NCBI GenBank assembly: GCA_947304695.1
Contig: CAMZBS010000017.1
Span: forward strand, 1-29,010
Direction of reading: 5' to 3'
Source: an uncultured Prevotella sp.
Lineage (GTDB): Bacteria; Bacteroidota; Bacteroidia; Bacteroidales; Bacteroidaceae
Length of the DNA: 29,010 nucleotides
Made by a program: the position numbers and the translations under genes. Shown one piece after another: positions 10,101-17,700 of the stretch (position 1 is the first letter of the stretch; each line of letters starts with the position of its first letter). The notes below the pieces were generated by a model. It had not been told where the DNA came from. It was given only the letters and a program-made list of their open reading frames with translations, and made no database searches.

Positions 10101-12008
10101 GAGGACAAACAGCCACCCCTCATCGGCTTCCTGGCCAACGACGTGCAGGATGCCGACGACACCGCCGACCAGCTCTATAAGAGTGACGGTACGCAGCAGC
10201 CCATTTGTCATGTCGCCAGTGCTGAGGCCGTGAAACGCTCTGACACGGAATACCTCGTCAACGTCTTGGTCAACAGTGCCGGATGGAACTATGGCCAGTT
10301 GGCCGACCCCACCGGTGGTTCACGCAAGCTGCTCACCGTGAGGAGGCAGAGCGACCTGACGCTGCTGCCTGCCGAGAACTTCTGGCAGACCGACCGTACA
10401 CTGCGCGACGGACTGCAGCCGCTCTACGAGAACCTGATCCATTTCTGCGACACGATGGGAGCCAATGGCGATGCTTATGTCGTCACCTTTGAGGACAAGC
10501 CCTCAGTGGAGCTTTCCGTGGTTACTGTGTCGGGTGTGCCTTCATCGGGCACCTTCACCCGCGATTCTGTCGGTGAGGTGGTGGTCACCTTCAACAAGGC
10601 CATCGATGCCGCAACGTTTACAACCGCAGACCTGGCCCTGATGCTCGAAGGCGAGGCGATAGACCTGAGTGGTGTAACCGTGGAGCCCATCGATGTGGGC
10701 AACGTGACCACCTTCCGCTTTGACCTGAGCAGTAAGACCACGCTCGACGGTCTTTACTGCCTTGACATCCAGCTGGATAGCATCAACGATTTGGAGGGAT
10801 TCCACGGTGAGTCGGGCAAGAAGTGCAGCTGGATTCAGATCAGCGACGGCATGGCCAACCTCATCCTCAAGGTCAGTCCCGAGGGTAGCGGCACCGTCTC
10901 GCCCGGCACGGGAAAACTGAAGTATGATTCTCTCGTGACTGTTTCAGCTACGCGCCTTGAAGGCTACGAATTTGGACGTTGGGTGAAGGATGATGCCATG
11001 ATCAGCGAGTCGGCCACGTTTGACTATCAGATGGCTGGTCCGGCCACGCTCACTGCCATCTTTATTCCCAATCAGTATAAGGTCATTGTGAACTATAATC
11101 AGGATGGCGGTACTGTTGACGGCGGTTCCGGACTCTACGACTACAACCAGCCACTCACCTTTACGGCACGGCCCAAGAAGGGCTACTACTTTGCCGGATG
11201 GAAGTGCGGCGACGAAACAGTGAGTACCAATCCGCAGCTTTCCATCAACGTGTCTGGAGCCGTTACCTATTCGGCTGAATTCGAACAGCTCAACTTTGTG
11301 CAGGCCGACCTTCTCGACACCAGCGATGACAATGTGACCGTGTTTGCCAATCCTGCTTCCAAGAAGTTCCATGTCACCATGAACCGCAAGCTGTCGCAGA
11401 ACCAGTGGAACACGTTCTGCGTGCCGTTCGACATCTCCGAGCAGCAGATCAACAAGGTGTGGGGCTACAACACCATGCTGGTGCGCTTCAAGTCGATGGA
11501 GGGCGAGACGCTCAACTTTGAGTATGCCTGGAACATCAAGGCCGGTGTGCCCTATCTGGTAAAGCCCGAACGCACCGTGGTGCAGCCCGAACTGGACTTC
11601 AATGGCAACCTCGTGCTGTCTGAAGAGCCCAAGGCAGACACCTATAATAACACTCATAATGACGACTATAGCTTCGTGGGCATCTACTCACCCCGTGCTT
11701 GGGAAAACATTGGCACTGAGTATTACTATGGTGTGTCGTCGGGCAAGCTTGTCAAGGCCAAGTCCAATTCGTCGGCGCTGAACGGCATGCGAGCCTACTT
11801 CGTGCTGCCAGCCAACGCCTACAATGCCCGTCTGAGTATTCAGGGCATCGAGACGATGGGCATCGACAGCGAGGTACTCATCGACGGCCGTGCCATAGGT
11901 GGCCCTCAGCGCATCTACAATCTGCAAGGTCAGCGCGTCAATAGCGACGAGCATAGCCTGCCTGCTGGAATCTATATTGTCAACGGTAAAAAACAGGTAA
12001 TCAGATGA
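4107..12008 (+). CDS. Giant secreted multidomain protein with cohesin-like N-terminus, copy 1
   Basis: This 2633-aa protein has a signal peptide at residues 1-21. In order I see: a cohesin-like beta-sandwich (about 22-165; 'VDVPFYLDNTS', 'VAVQFDVTVPEG', 'GKLFTL', 'DGSLTI'); a CARDB-like domain (165-295); a Calx-beta-like array (298-728; DDEHPD, SDNDMP, VDDDGP linkers); a second CARDB-like domain (728-840); an Ig-like domain; a carboxypeptidase-regulatory-like domain (about 1152-1227; 'GATVAVLHPVTQKLLRQDV'); a cysteine-bearing region (C1373 to C1499, with CDPC at 1459-1462); a further beta-rich stretch containing IHELIHQ near 1987; a Big-type Ig domain; two divergent InlB B-type repeats (about 2252-2394); and a C-terminal module (WNTFCVPFDI) ending in the sorting-type tail YNLQGQR...GIYIVNGKKQVIR. 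No catalytic domain is convincing. A surface scaffold or adhesin is the best inference. Its stop overlaps the start of the 59-aa gene. Confidence 0.9.
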   Translation: MKKTILFLFTSLLLIAVGAQAQQVNKLYVGNVSCMKSVSVDVPFYLDNTSLNVVAVQFDVTVPEGTSIGTSSSAFNMDANRVVDHQHSIVSLGSNKYRVMVLSPTNSSFRANKGKLFTLTTSVDGNADLQVDETYPITISHVVIGDADGRNVMTGYADGSLTIAPSPDFTVNNVQLTAVNDQTGVTTLKPGDNFTLEWTVNNIGTVKSDAGWSEQIVLVSTATNERCLVAISRHVDERLESGASLPVSEKFTVPRIPGLDGSFKVQVELVPNKESGEHIGYQNNNTTVSSSSYTMGKSLFLTLQRSDIAEPGNGNQNRYYVTLERSGSRLQAQTFNVSLTPADPRLSLGTNSVTISQKNSSSSFSFLVTDDDLLNGTLEDIVDFTITAAAANGYAAASATGHLIDDEHPDLHVILSKTLIDESDELTLTVIADTARLPQSDLKVQLTNNASSRFKMPSSVTIPAGTASASTTIKAYDDNVVADTVAVRFTASATGYNNGHADAFLSDNDMPQLTLTLSSSTVSEGAGANAVACVLKRDKTNAPLTVYVSTSNESLVYGNYRIFTMAKGQSQYKFYLHVIDNSMVEDDREVTLRVAAYYSSCSCQTTGKVGGTAEKTLTVVDDDGPTLSLTTTMPNILEGSIGNMFTVSRNNETTSPLTVTLSTLGNHPDMQFPALVTIPAGESSTTFEVRVDQNSQNGDSRTITLVAKSDGYARGSCLVMVTDQTLPDATIEMSVESSEVYATVPAAVRLTVHNYGYAPLPKKTPISIVVDGRAVETIYTKSALGAGEISVMPIVATAVLSDKPRQVSVYAVVNDGGENPEINYANNASPTVTVNVLPLLEATQVETVEDDYQSEETVHISGETTGMVNHEADLEVYIVQGGTRIALQTKTDEEGRFAVDWTPSLGMAGPFGIGACMPGEDLTRSLKDIYVYGMRRAGGTFLANEMEVGESQNGYIDIVNPGTRTLRNVQTTIVSCPDNVTLTFEEVGILAPGQTKQMTYHLTGLGVSPSFKEWQTAQLRITSDEGAVMLQTINFVIYPSVPQLKSTVSSINTTMVIDTLRTYEFTIYNEGRKETGEITVDVGNTAWLTTATPRRMASLASGEAATVVLQMRPTSDMEANSVWQGGIFISAANGGNDLSIPMRVECVSEKTGTLTVDVWDEFTANTEEAPHVSGATVAVLHPVTQKLLRQDVTGESGIVTFEYLPEGQYLLKVTHPKHDSYLETVMVSPARTTSQRAFITYSAITIEMVYEPTEVEDVYDITTVVNYETQVPAPVVKMDMPEKLLVEELQTPYIYYVTLTNVGLLTAKNVEFETETEWGDYRFTPLIEGPWNILPQQSVIIPVEITKVSDGTAQARGAWGPGRRKLGKTGTECALGAMSKWKGSCAGLANSDDSQEYMAKQLMQVNDGCAVVSDVVNLINNVLSSFGFRPSGGGWTSKTPKASNFSKTPSGKGVTHVSCDPCLYDNADDYIDAVQDMKWRKKGGKLRMVKGTARLLKPCPNGTPPPGWPGEGGMESRQQTRGTKVLYNIIPDSMSNASLMDCYREIVKVITPVEADVIEIPGLVITTDALVEIPSWHPSYLRAWLTNTGIAHDLNYHDMGYIYYVMGNTKYPLIETEEAQALVAAFQAAIWPTDEQIAALHPEALNDEQYAAVVDRLRNFNTQQFNLLDSLAERVQADRMELNRLGYYDAQELCETEADKALEGLNTNQTSSCASVKLQMSQQLTMTRQAVRGTLTVVNGAQTGDMTDVKLNLVVTDPYGNVATSHLMEIHTESITGFEGEADFESGWTLGAGKTGEAKIIFIPTKYAAPTEPLLYTFAGTISFVDPFTGQEMTRELETERLTVAPSPNLELTYFMQRDIMGDDPLTDEVEPVVPSQFTLLINNKGYGDATKVKMVTRQPEIIDNEKGLLADYEIISSQLNGGEKTLALGSSVTTDFGDIPAHSQAYAQWWLASSLTGHFTDYAVEATHVTSYDNPDLTLLDTVTIHELIHQIVIPGGEDKQPPLIGFLANDVQDADDTADQLYKSDGTQQPICHVASAEAVKRSDTEYLVNVLVNSAGWNYGQLADPTGGSRKLLTVRRQSDLTLLPAENFWQTDRTLRDGLQPLYENLIHFCDTMGANGDAYVVTFEDKPSVELSVVTVSGVPSSGTFTRDSVGEVVVTFNKAIDAATFTTADLALMLEGEAIDLSGVTVEPIDVGNVTTFRFDLSSKTTLDGLYCLDIQLDSINDLEGFHGESGKKCSWIQISDGMANLILKVSPEGSGTVSPGTGKLKYDSLVTVSATRLEGYEFGRWVKDDAMISESATFDYQMAGPATLTAIFIPNQYKVIVNYNQDGGTVDGGSGLYDYNQPLTFTARPKKGYYFAGWKCGDETVSTNPQLSINVSGAVTYSAEFEQLNFVQADLLDTSDDNVTVFANPASKKFHVTMNRKLSQNQWNTFCVPFDISEQQINKVWGYNTMLVRFKSMEGETLNFEYAWNIKAGVPYLVKPERTVVQPELDFNGNLVLSEEPKADTYNNTHNDDYSFVGIYSPRAWENIGTEYYYGVSSGKLVKAKSNSSALNGMRAYFVLPANAYNARLSIQGIETMGIDSEVLIDGRAIGGPQRIYNLQGQRVNSDEHSLPAGIYIVNGKKQVIR

Positions 12009-12080
12009 AAAAGCAATATATTCCTCCCCGCACAGAGATCATACGGGTGCCATTTCATGGCATGGTTATAACAAGTGGCG
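11928..12080 (+). repeat. 153-bp exact duplicate, copy 1 (partner 22552-22704)
   Basis: This stretch is identical base for base to 22552-22704, 10624 bp away. It covers the last codons of the giant gene, the ATGA overlap and the first 25 codons of the microprotein gene. The rest of the two giant genes is clearly diverged, so this island points to recent gene conversion or recombination. Confidence 0.85.
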
Positions 12081-12184
12081 CCCCGCGTCAGTTTAAGGTG
12101 GGCGACGCCGCATCTGGAATCACTGAAGATGACGATATAAACGGTTCCCGCCGCATGCGTGGCGCGTGGGACGATGACTACTAA
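12005..12184 (+). CDS. 59-aa microprotein overlapping the giant gene, copy 1
   Basis: The ATG at 12005 shares ATGA with the stop of the giant gene, so translation is probably coupled. The product begins MKKQYIPPRTEIIRVPF, has a small hydrophobic patch (HGMVITSG), then a polar C-terminal half ending ITEDDDINGSRRMRGAWDDD plus Y. There is no signal peptide, no cysteine and no transmembrane segment. The second cassette encodes the same protein with three substitutions (A26D, R28P, Y59F). I do not recognise a named family, although short proteins starting 'MKKxYxxPxxEIIxV' with an acidic, Trp-containing end are something I associate with Bacteroidales genomes. Conservation in both cassettes and the overlap with the giant gene suggest a role linked to it, for example in its export or as a processed peptide. 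The function is unknown. Confidence 0.8.
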   Translation: MKKQYIPPRTEIIRVPFHGMVITSGAPRQFKVGDAASGITEDDDINGSRRMRGAWDDDY

Positions 12185-12215
12185 CGCGTGCGTACATGAA
12201 AATGTAGGCCGTATG

Positions 12216-12245
12216 TTTGGTAGATATGGAAAAAATGTATCTTTG
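12216..12245 (+). promoter_or_regulatory. Bacteroidota-type promoter for the second cassette
   Basis: TATCTTTG at 12238-12245 is identical to the -7 box of the first cassette, with TTTG at 12216-12219, 18 nt upstream, as the probable -33 element. It lies downstream of an in-frame ATG at 12159, which decides that translation of the LRR gene starts at 12270. No terminator is seen between the first microprotein gene and this promoter, so read-through from cassette 1 is also possible. Confidence 0.7.
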
Positions 12246-12247
12246 CC

Positions 12248-12264
12248 CAATAATCTTATTATTG
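12248..12264 (+). promoter_or_regulatory. 5' leader hairpin, second cassette
   Basis: CAATAAT (12248-12254) and ATTATTG (12258-12264) pair perfectly around a 3-nt loop, beginning 2 nt after the -7 box. This mirrors the hairpin at 291-308 with different stem bases. Being at the extreme 5' end, it could stabilise the transcript or affect initiation. It is short and AT-rich, so chance cannot be excluded. Confidence 0.4.
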
Positions 12265-12269
12265 AACTT

Positions 12270-14672
12270 ATGAGAAATCTATTGACTTCCTATGGGCAGG
12301 TGTTGACCCTGCTTTTTGGCATGCTACTGTGGCCTGCAACGCCCGTATTAAGTGATGAATTACCCGCCCCGGATGCTGGCGGTTTAATTACGGTAAACGT
12401 CTCTGCTGAAGGACAGTTCAGTAGTACATATTCTTCGGAAGATGTTCGTGCTGCCGCCCCTTCGGCCACTTGTCTGAAGATTATCGGGCCGCTCAACAAC
12501 GATGATGTGGCCCGCGTGAAGGAGGCTGTCAGCAGTACCCTTACGTCGCTCGACCTGAGCGAAGCAACGGTGAGTAGTTTTGCTGATTATGCTTTTAGTG
12601 GCTGCACCGAGCTCGTATCCATCGACCTGCCGTCTGGGCTTACTGCAATCCCCAGCTTCATGTTCAGTGAGTGTGCTAATCTCACTACCGTGAACATACC
12701 GCAGGGGGTTCAAACCATTGGTTACGCGGCCTTTCAAAAAACCGGGCTTATTCATGTGTCGCTGCCTGCAACACTCACCACTTCTCTTAGTTATACTTTC
12801 CAGAACTGTCAGAAACTGACAACGGCCGTGATTCCCGAGGGAATCACCAGCATCTCGGGCGTTTTTTCTTACTGTCCTAATCTGAAGAGTGTCTATCTGC
12901 CTTCTACTCTGACTTCAGCGAATTCATCGCAAATGTTTACCGTGTGCAGTAATCTGTCGGATGTGCATATCAAGTCCACGACATGTCCTATCGGATCCGA
13001 GACTGCCGGTTGTGCTAATGCTGTGCTCTATGTGCCCGAAGGCAGTCTTGCGGCCTATCAGGGCGATGACAAAGGCTTTGCCAAGGGCTGGCTGGCCGTG
13101 GCCGAGGAGGCTACATCGCTGACAGGACTGGACGAAAGCGAGTTTCAGGTGCTGAAGACCGTTTGCAGCAACACCGCTGGCACCCAGTGGCAGCACGCCT
13201 GGTCGTTAGGGGCTACGGCCGCTGAGACCACGCAGGTGCCCTACGGTGTGACGGTGAGTGGTGGCCATGTGGTGGCCCTTTCGCTGGCAGGCAACAAGTT
13301 GCAAGGCACATTGCCCATGGGGCTGTTCAGTAGTCTGTCCCATCTGGCGCGTCTCGACCTGAGCTGCAATCAGCTACAGGGCAATCTTTCCACTTTGTTT
13401 AATGATATGACTTCGACCAACAGTTCGATTGAATATCTTGACTTGAGCAACAATCGTTTGCAGGGCAATCTCTATGATATAGCACAGAAACTGTCCTCGC
13501 TCACCGAGCTGAGGGTTCAGGGCAACTGTATCCGCGACATCTATCCGGCTCTGCCTTCTTCCCTCACCCTTGAGTACGGCGACCAGGACCTGACCAGCCT
13601 ATGGGTCGTCAACTACAGCGACCTCTACAGCATTAAGCTGAATTCCATTGACAATCTGCCCAGTGTGCTACCCACTGTACTGGTCTATAATCACGGGAAT
13701 TCCAGTCCCTATAATCAGCGCGTGTACTTTCGGATGTGCAACGATCAGTCTGCTCTTAGCACTTCCAACGCTTACGCATCTAGTCAGTCTGGTGTCGGTG
13801 CAACCACTTGGTATGGGTGCCTATATTGGGAGAACCGTAACTACCCAATGTCAATAACGCATTGGGATGCTGATTATGCCAACCGCGACGGATGGTATCA
13901 GCTGCCACTCCCTTCGAATGTCTATGCTGGGTGTTACGTATATAATAACCGAACGAGAGAAAATACCTTTAACCGCTTTGTGGTTACGATTGACTCGGAG
14001 ATGGGCGATGTGAACTTCGACAGCCAGTTCAACCTGAGCGACATGCAGACCACACTGAACTATGCACTCGATTCTGCCTGGTGTAATCGCTACGAGCCCT
14101 TCAACTTCACGGCAGCCAATCTGGCGGGCAATGATGAGGTGATCAATGTGCAGGATGTGGTGGCCAGCATCAATATGTTGCTCGACCGCTATGCCAATAT
14201 CGTCATTCCTACGAGTGCCAGAAACCTCAGTCCCGCTCAGCCGGAAGAGGAGCGTGCCGACAAGGCAGAACTCTTTGTGGATAACGGGCAGTTAGTGTTG
14301 CGTTCGCCTGTAGAGGTGGCCGCCCTCCAGCTGTTGCTCTCCGATGAGGGTGCCACCCAGTGGCAGTCTTCGCTTTCGGCCTTCAGCCATGCCTCGCGCA
14401 ATCATCACCACATCTTCTATTCCCTCTTGGGCGATTGCCTGCCTGCGGGCACCACCGTGCTGGCCAACACAGAGGCCACCGTGCTGGGTGCCGCCATTGT
14501 TGATGGCGACGGGCATAGCATTCCGCTCTCTTTTGCCGGGGCTGCTACTGGCATTCAGCATGTTGCTGCGGAACAGCAGCATACGGAGCGGTGCTTCGAC
14601 CTGCAAGGACGTCGCGTCATTCCACGCCAGCCGGGCATCTATATTGTGGAAGGTAAGAAGGTGAAAAAGTAA
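12270..14672 (+). CDS. Secreted BspA-like leucine-rich repeat protein with dockerin-like segment, copy 2
   Basis: This is an 800-aa protein. I chose ATG 12270 over the in-frame ATG at 12159 because the latter precedes the promoter, whereas 12270 begins directly with a signal peptide (MRNLLTSYGQVLTLLFGMLL). The layout is that of the 378-4088 product: an N-terminal 'IGPLNNDDVARV' region, a shorter BspA-type LRR array (about residues 90-285), 'LYVPEGSLAAYQG', a plant-type LRR block (LDLSCNQLQGNL, LDLSNNRLQGNL), a dockerin-like segment (MGDVNFDSQFNLSDM; the glycine of the Ca loop is replaced by serine; second half INVQDVVASINMLLDRY), and the tail FDLQGRR...GIYIVEGKKVKK. It is about 440 residues shorter than its paralogue, mainly through fewer LRR repeats. 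The giant gene starts 31 nt downstream. It is likely a surface adhesin; the ligand is unknown. Confidence 0.88.
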   Translation: MRNLLTSYGQVLTLLFGMLLWPATPVLSDELPAPDAGGLITVNVSAEGQFSSTYSSEDVRAAAPSATCLKIIGPLNNDDVARVKEAVSSTLTSLDLSEATVSSFADYAFSGCTELVSIDLPSGLTAIPSFMFSECANLTTVNIPQGVQTIGYAAFQKTGLIHVSLPATLTTSLSYTFQNCQKLTTAVIPEGITSISGVFSYCPNLKSVYLPSTLTSANSSQMFTVCSNLSDVHIKSTTCPIGSETAGCANAVLYVPEGSLAAYQGDDKGFAKGWLAVAEEATSLTGLDESEFQVLKTVCSNTAGTQWQHAWSLGATAAETTQVPYGVTVSGGHVVALSLAGNKLQGTLPMGLFSSLSHLARLDLSCNQLQGNLSTLFNDMTSTNSSIEYLDLSNNRLQGNLYDIAQKLSSLTELRVQGNCIRDIYPALPSSLTLEYGDQDLTSLWVVNYSDLYSIKLNSIDNLPSVLPTVLVYNHGNSSPYNQRVYFRMCNDQSALSTSNAYASSQSGVGATTWYGCLYWENRNYPMSITHWDADYANRDGWYQLPLPSNVYAGCYVYNNRTRENTFNRFVVTIDSEMGDVNFDSQFNLSDMQTTLNYALDSAWCNRYEPFNFTAANLAGNDEVINVQDVVASINMLLDRYANIVIPTSARNLSPAQPEEERADKAELFVDNGQLVLRSPVEVAALQLLLSDEGATQWQSSLSAFSHASRNHHHIFYSLLGDCLPAGTTVLANTEATVLGAAIVDGDGHSIPLSFAGAATGIQHVAAEQQHTERCFDLQGRRVIPRQPGIYIVEGKKVKK

Positions 14673-14703
14673 AAAGGTAAAAGGGTAAAAAAGTAAAAGG
14701 GTT

Positions 14704-17700
14704 ATGATTATGAAGCATATCCGATTTTTCAGTCTGTTGCTGATGGTGTTGACGGCAGTGACCGTCACGGCACAGGAAGTGAACAAGCTATATCTGGGCG
14801 ACGTGACCGGCATGAAGAGCAGAAGTGTCGATGTGCCTGTCTATGTGGAGAATACCTCGGTGAACATCAGCGCCCTGCAGTTCGACGTGGTGATGCCCAA
14901 AGGCGTGACGCTGAAAACCGGCAGTTACGAAGCCGTTCTTGACCAGAACCGCGTGGCCGACCATCAGGTGAGAATGAGCATACTCACTGGCAAGGAGCGC
15001 ACCTACCGTGTGATGCTGCTCTCGGCTGGCAACAAGACGTTGCGAGCCAACAAGGGACGGCTGTTTACCGTGCGAATGGACATCAGCAGTTCGGAAGAAC
15101 AGCTTGTGGAAGGCAACACCTATCCGCTCACTGTGAGCAATGTGGTGCTGAGCGACTCGTTGGGTAACAATGTGGTGACCGAGTATCGCAGCGGCTCACT
15201 CACCATCGGGGCCAGTCCTGATTTTGTTGTGAGCAACGTGCGGCTGACCAGTAGCGCAACCACCGTCAACCCAGGCGACGACGTTGAAGTGGGATGGACG
15301 GTGCAGAACCAGGGCGGAGCCAATGCCCAGGGTGGCTGGAACGCCCACGTCTTCATTGTCTCAACCACTACGGGCGAGGACGTCAGACTGGGCATTGCCC
15401 GTCACAACGACGAGGCACTGGCCAGTGATGAAAGCAAAGACTTCACGGCAGCGTTCACCGTGCCTCGCACCCCGGGACTCGACGGCAGCTTCCAGGTGCA
15501 GGTGCGCCTGTTGCCCAACAGCGACAGCGGTGAACCGACGGAATACCAGCAGAACAATACCACGACGGGCACCGACACCTACACCCTGACGAAGCGGCTC
15601 TATCTCACCCTGCAGTCCTCGATGCCCGAGCGCACGGGTGTCAGCAGTGCTCCCTATTATTGCCTGTTGGAGCGCAGTGGCAGCCGCGTTGCAGCGCAGA
15701 CCTTCAGCGTTAGCTCGCCCAGCACCGACAACCGTGCCACGCTGGAGAGTAACCAGATTACGATACGCCAGGGCAGTTCTGCCGACGGCGTCTATGTGAA
15801 CATAGCCGACGACCAGGTGCTCAACGGCGACTCCGTGGCCTACCGCGTCGATGTGGCTGGGGCCAACGGCTATCAGGCTGTCAGTGCCACGACCTACATC
15901 ATTGATGACGAACAGCCCACGCTCTCCCTCGAACTCTCGAAGTCGCTGGCCGACGAGGGCGACGACCTGACCATGACCGTGACCACCTCGCGTGCTGAGA
16001 CCCACGACCTGAAGGTGAAGTTCTCTTGCGACCATCCTTCGCGCTTCACGATGCCGGCATCGGTCGTTATTCCTGCAGGCCAGACCTCAGCTGAGGTCAC
16101 CGTCAAGGTCATCGACGACTACGAGCCCAGCGACACCGTGGCCGTGACGTTCTTGGCTGCTGCATCCAACTATCACAGCGGTGAGGCCCTGATCCTGCTG
16201 AGCGACAACGACATGCCACAGATCACGCTCACGCTCGACCCCTCGATGGTGAGCGAGGGCGCAGGCCCCAGTGCCGTGATGGGCAGCATCTGTCGCAGTG
16301 TGGCCGATGCGGGCAGCAACGTGACCGTTAAGATCAGCACCACCGACGAGGACCTGCTCTACTGTCCCACGCCCACCATCCGACTGGCACGCGGTGTGCT
16401 CGAAGCCACCTTTGCCCTGAGCACCGTCGACAACGACAAGGTCAATGGCGATCATGAGGTGGAGGTGACGGCTGCCGTCTATGTCTCTTCCTGCGGCTGT
16501 ATGACCAACGGCAAGAAGGGTGGGGTGTCGCGTCAGACCATCACCGTGACCGACAACGACGGTCCCGCGCTGAAGCTCACTGCCAAGAGTCCCAATATGT
16601 GGGAAGGCAGTACCGGCAACGTGTTTGAGGTGGAACGCAACGATGATCCTGTCAACGACCTTGTGGTCTACATCACCGTGTCGGGCAGCAGCGACGTGAC
16701 CTGTCCTACGGAGGTTACCATCCCGCAGGGACAGACCAAGGCCACCTTCACCGCCGACCTGGCCCTTAACGACCAGTCCGACGACTCGCACGCCATTACC
16801 TTCACGGCCCGTGCCACAGGCTATGCGTCGACCTCCTGCTGGGTGATGAGCACCGACCAGACACTGCCCGATGCCACCGTGACCGACCTCACGGTGACGA
16901 GCGGCGACGTCTATGCCACGCAGCCTGCCATCCTCTCGATGGTACTGCACAACTATGGCAATGCCAACCTGCCGATAGGCACCCCCGTGATGATCATGGT
17001 CAATAATAAAGTGGTGCATACCCTTTACACCGAGGAAGCACTTGCACCTGGGCAGGAGTCGCAAATGATGGTGGAGGCCTCCGTTACGCTCTCCGATGTG
17101 GCCGGTACTATGGAGGTGAAGGCCGTGGTGAACAACGACCGCTCCATAAATGAGCTGAACTACGCCAACAATACAGCGTTTCTTCAACTGGACATAAAGC
17201 CCCTGCTGTATGCCTCTCAGCTCAGCACCAACAAAGCGGTCTACACCACTAACGAGACCATCACCGTGACCGGCAAGACCACCGGCAAGGCCAACCGCGA
17301 AGCCCCGCTGGAGGTCTATTTCCTGCAAGGTGGCAACCGTTATACCGTGACCGTTCAGACCGATGCCGACGGTGACTTCACCGCTCAGTGGCTGCCTGCA
17401 GCCGGTGTGTCGGGACGCTTCGTGGTAGGTGCCTGCATGCCGGGCGAGGAGTTGACCACAGAGATGGCACTCATCGACATCTATGGCATGTACCGCGCTA
17501 CCCAGACGTTCCTGGCATACGAGATGGAGGAAACCGAAACGCTTGATGCCTACATAGACGTGGTGAACACTGGCAAGCTGACGGTGAGCGGCATTGTGGC
17601 CGAAGCTGTGGGCAAGCCCGACAATGTGAGTATCAGCTGTGAAGGAATCACAGGCATTCCCGCAGGCGAGACACGGCGTCTCATCTTCCACATCACGGGA

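Noticed and set aside
12159..12269. Longer 837-codon version of the second LRR gene starting at ATG 12159
   Set aside because: The -7 box at 12238-12245 lies inside this extension, it overlaps the microprotein gene, and a clean signal peptide starts at 12270.
16087..17691. Long open frame of 534 codons on the minus strand opposite the second giant
   Set aside because: It is low-complexity, rich in His, Gly and Val, without start context or known domain. It is a shadow of codon bias in the real gene, like similar frames at 7956-9095 and 9237-10211.
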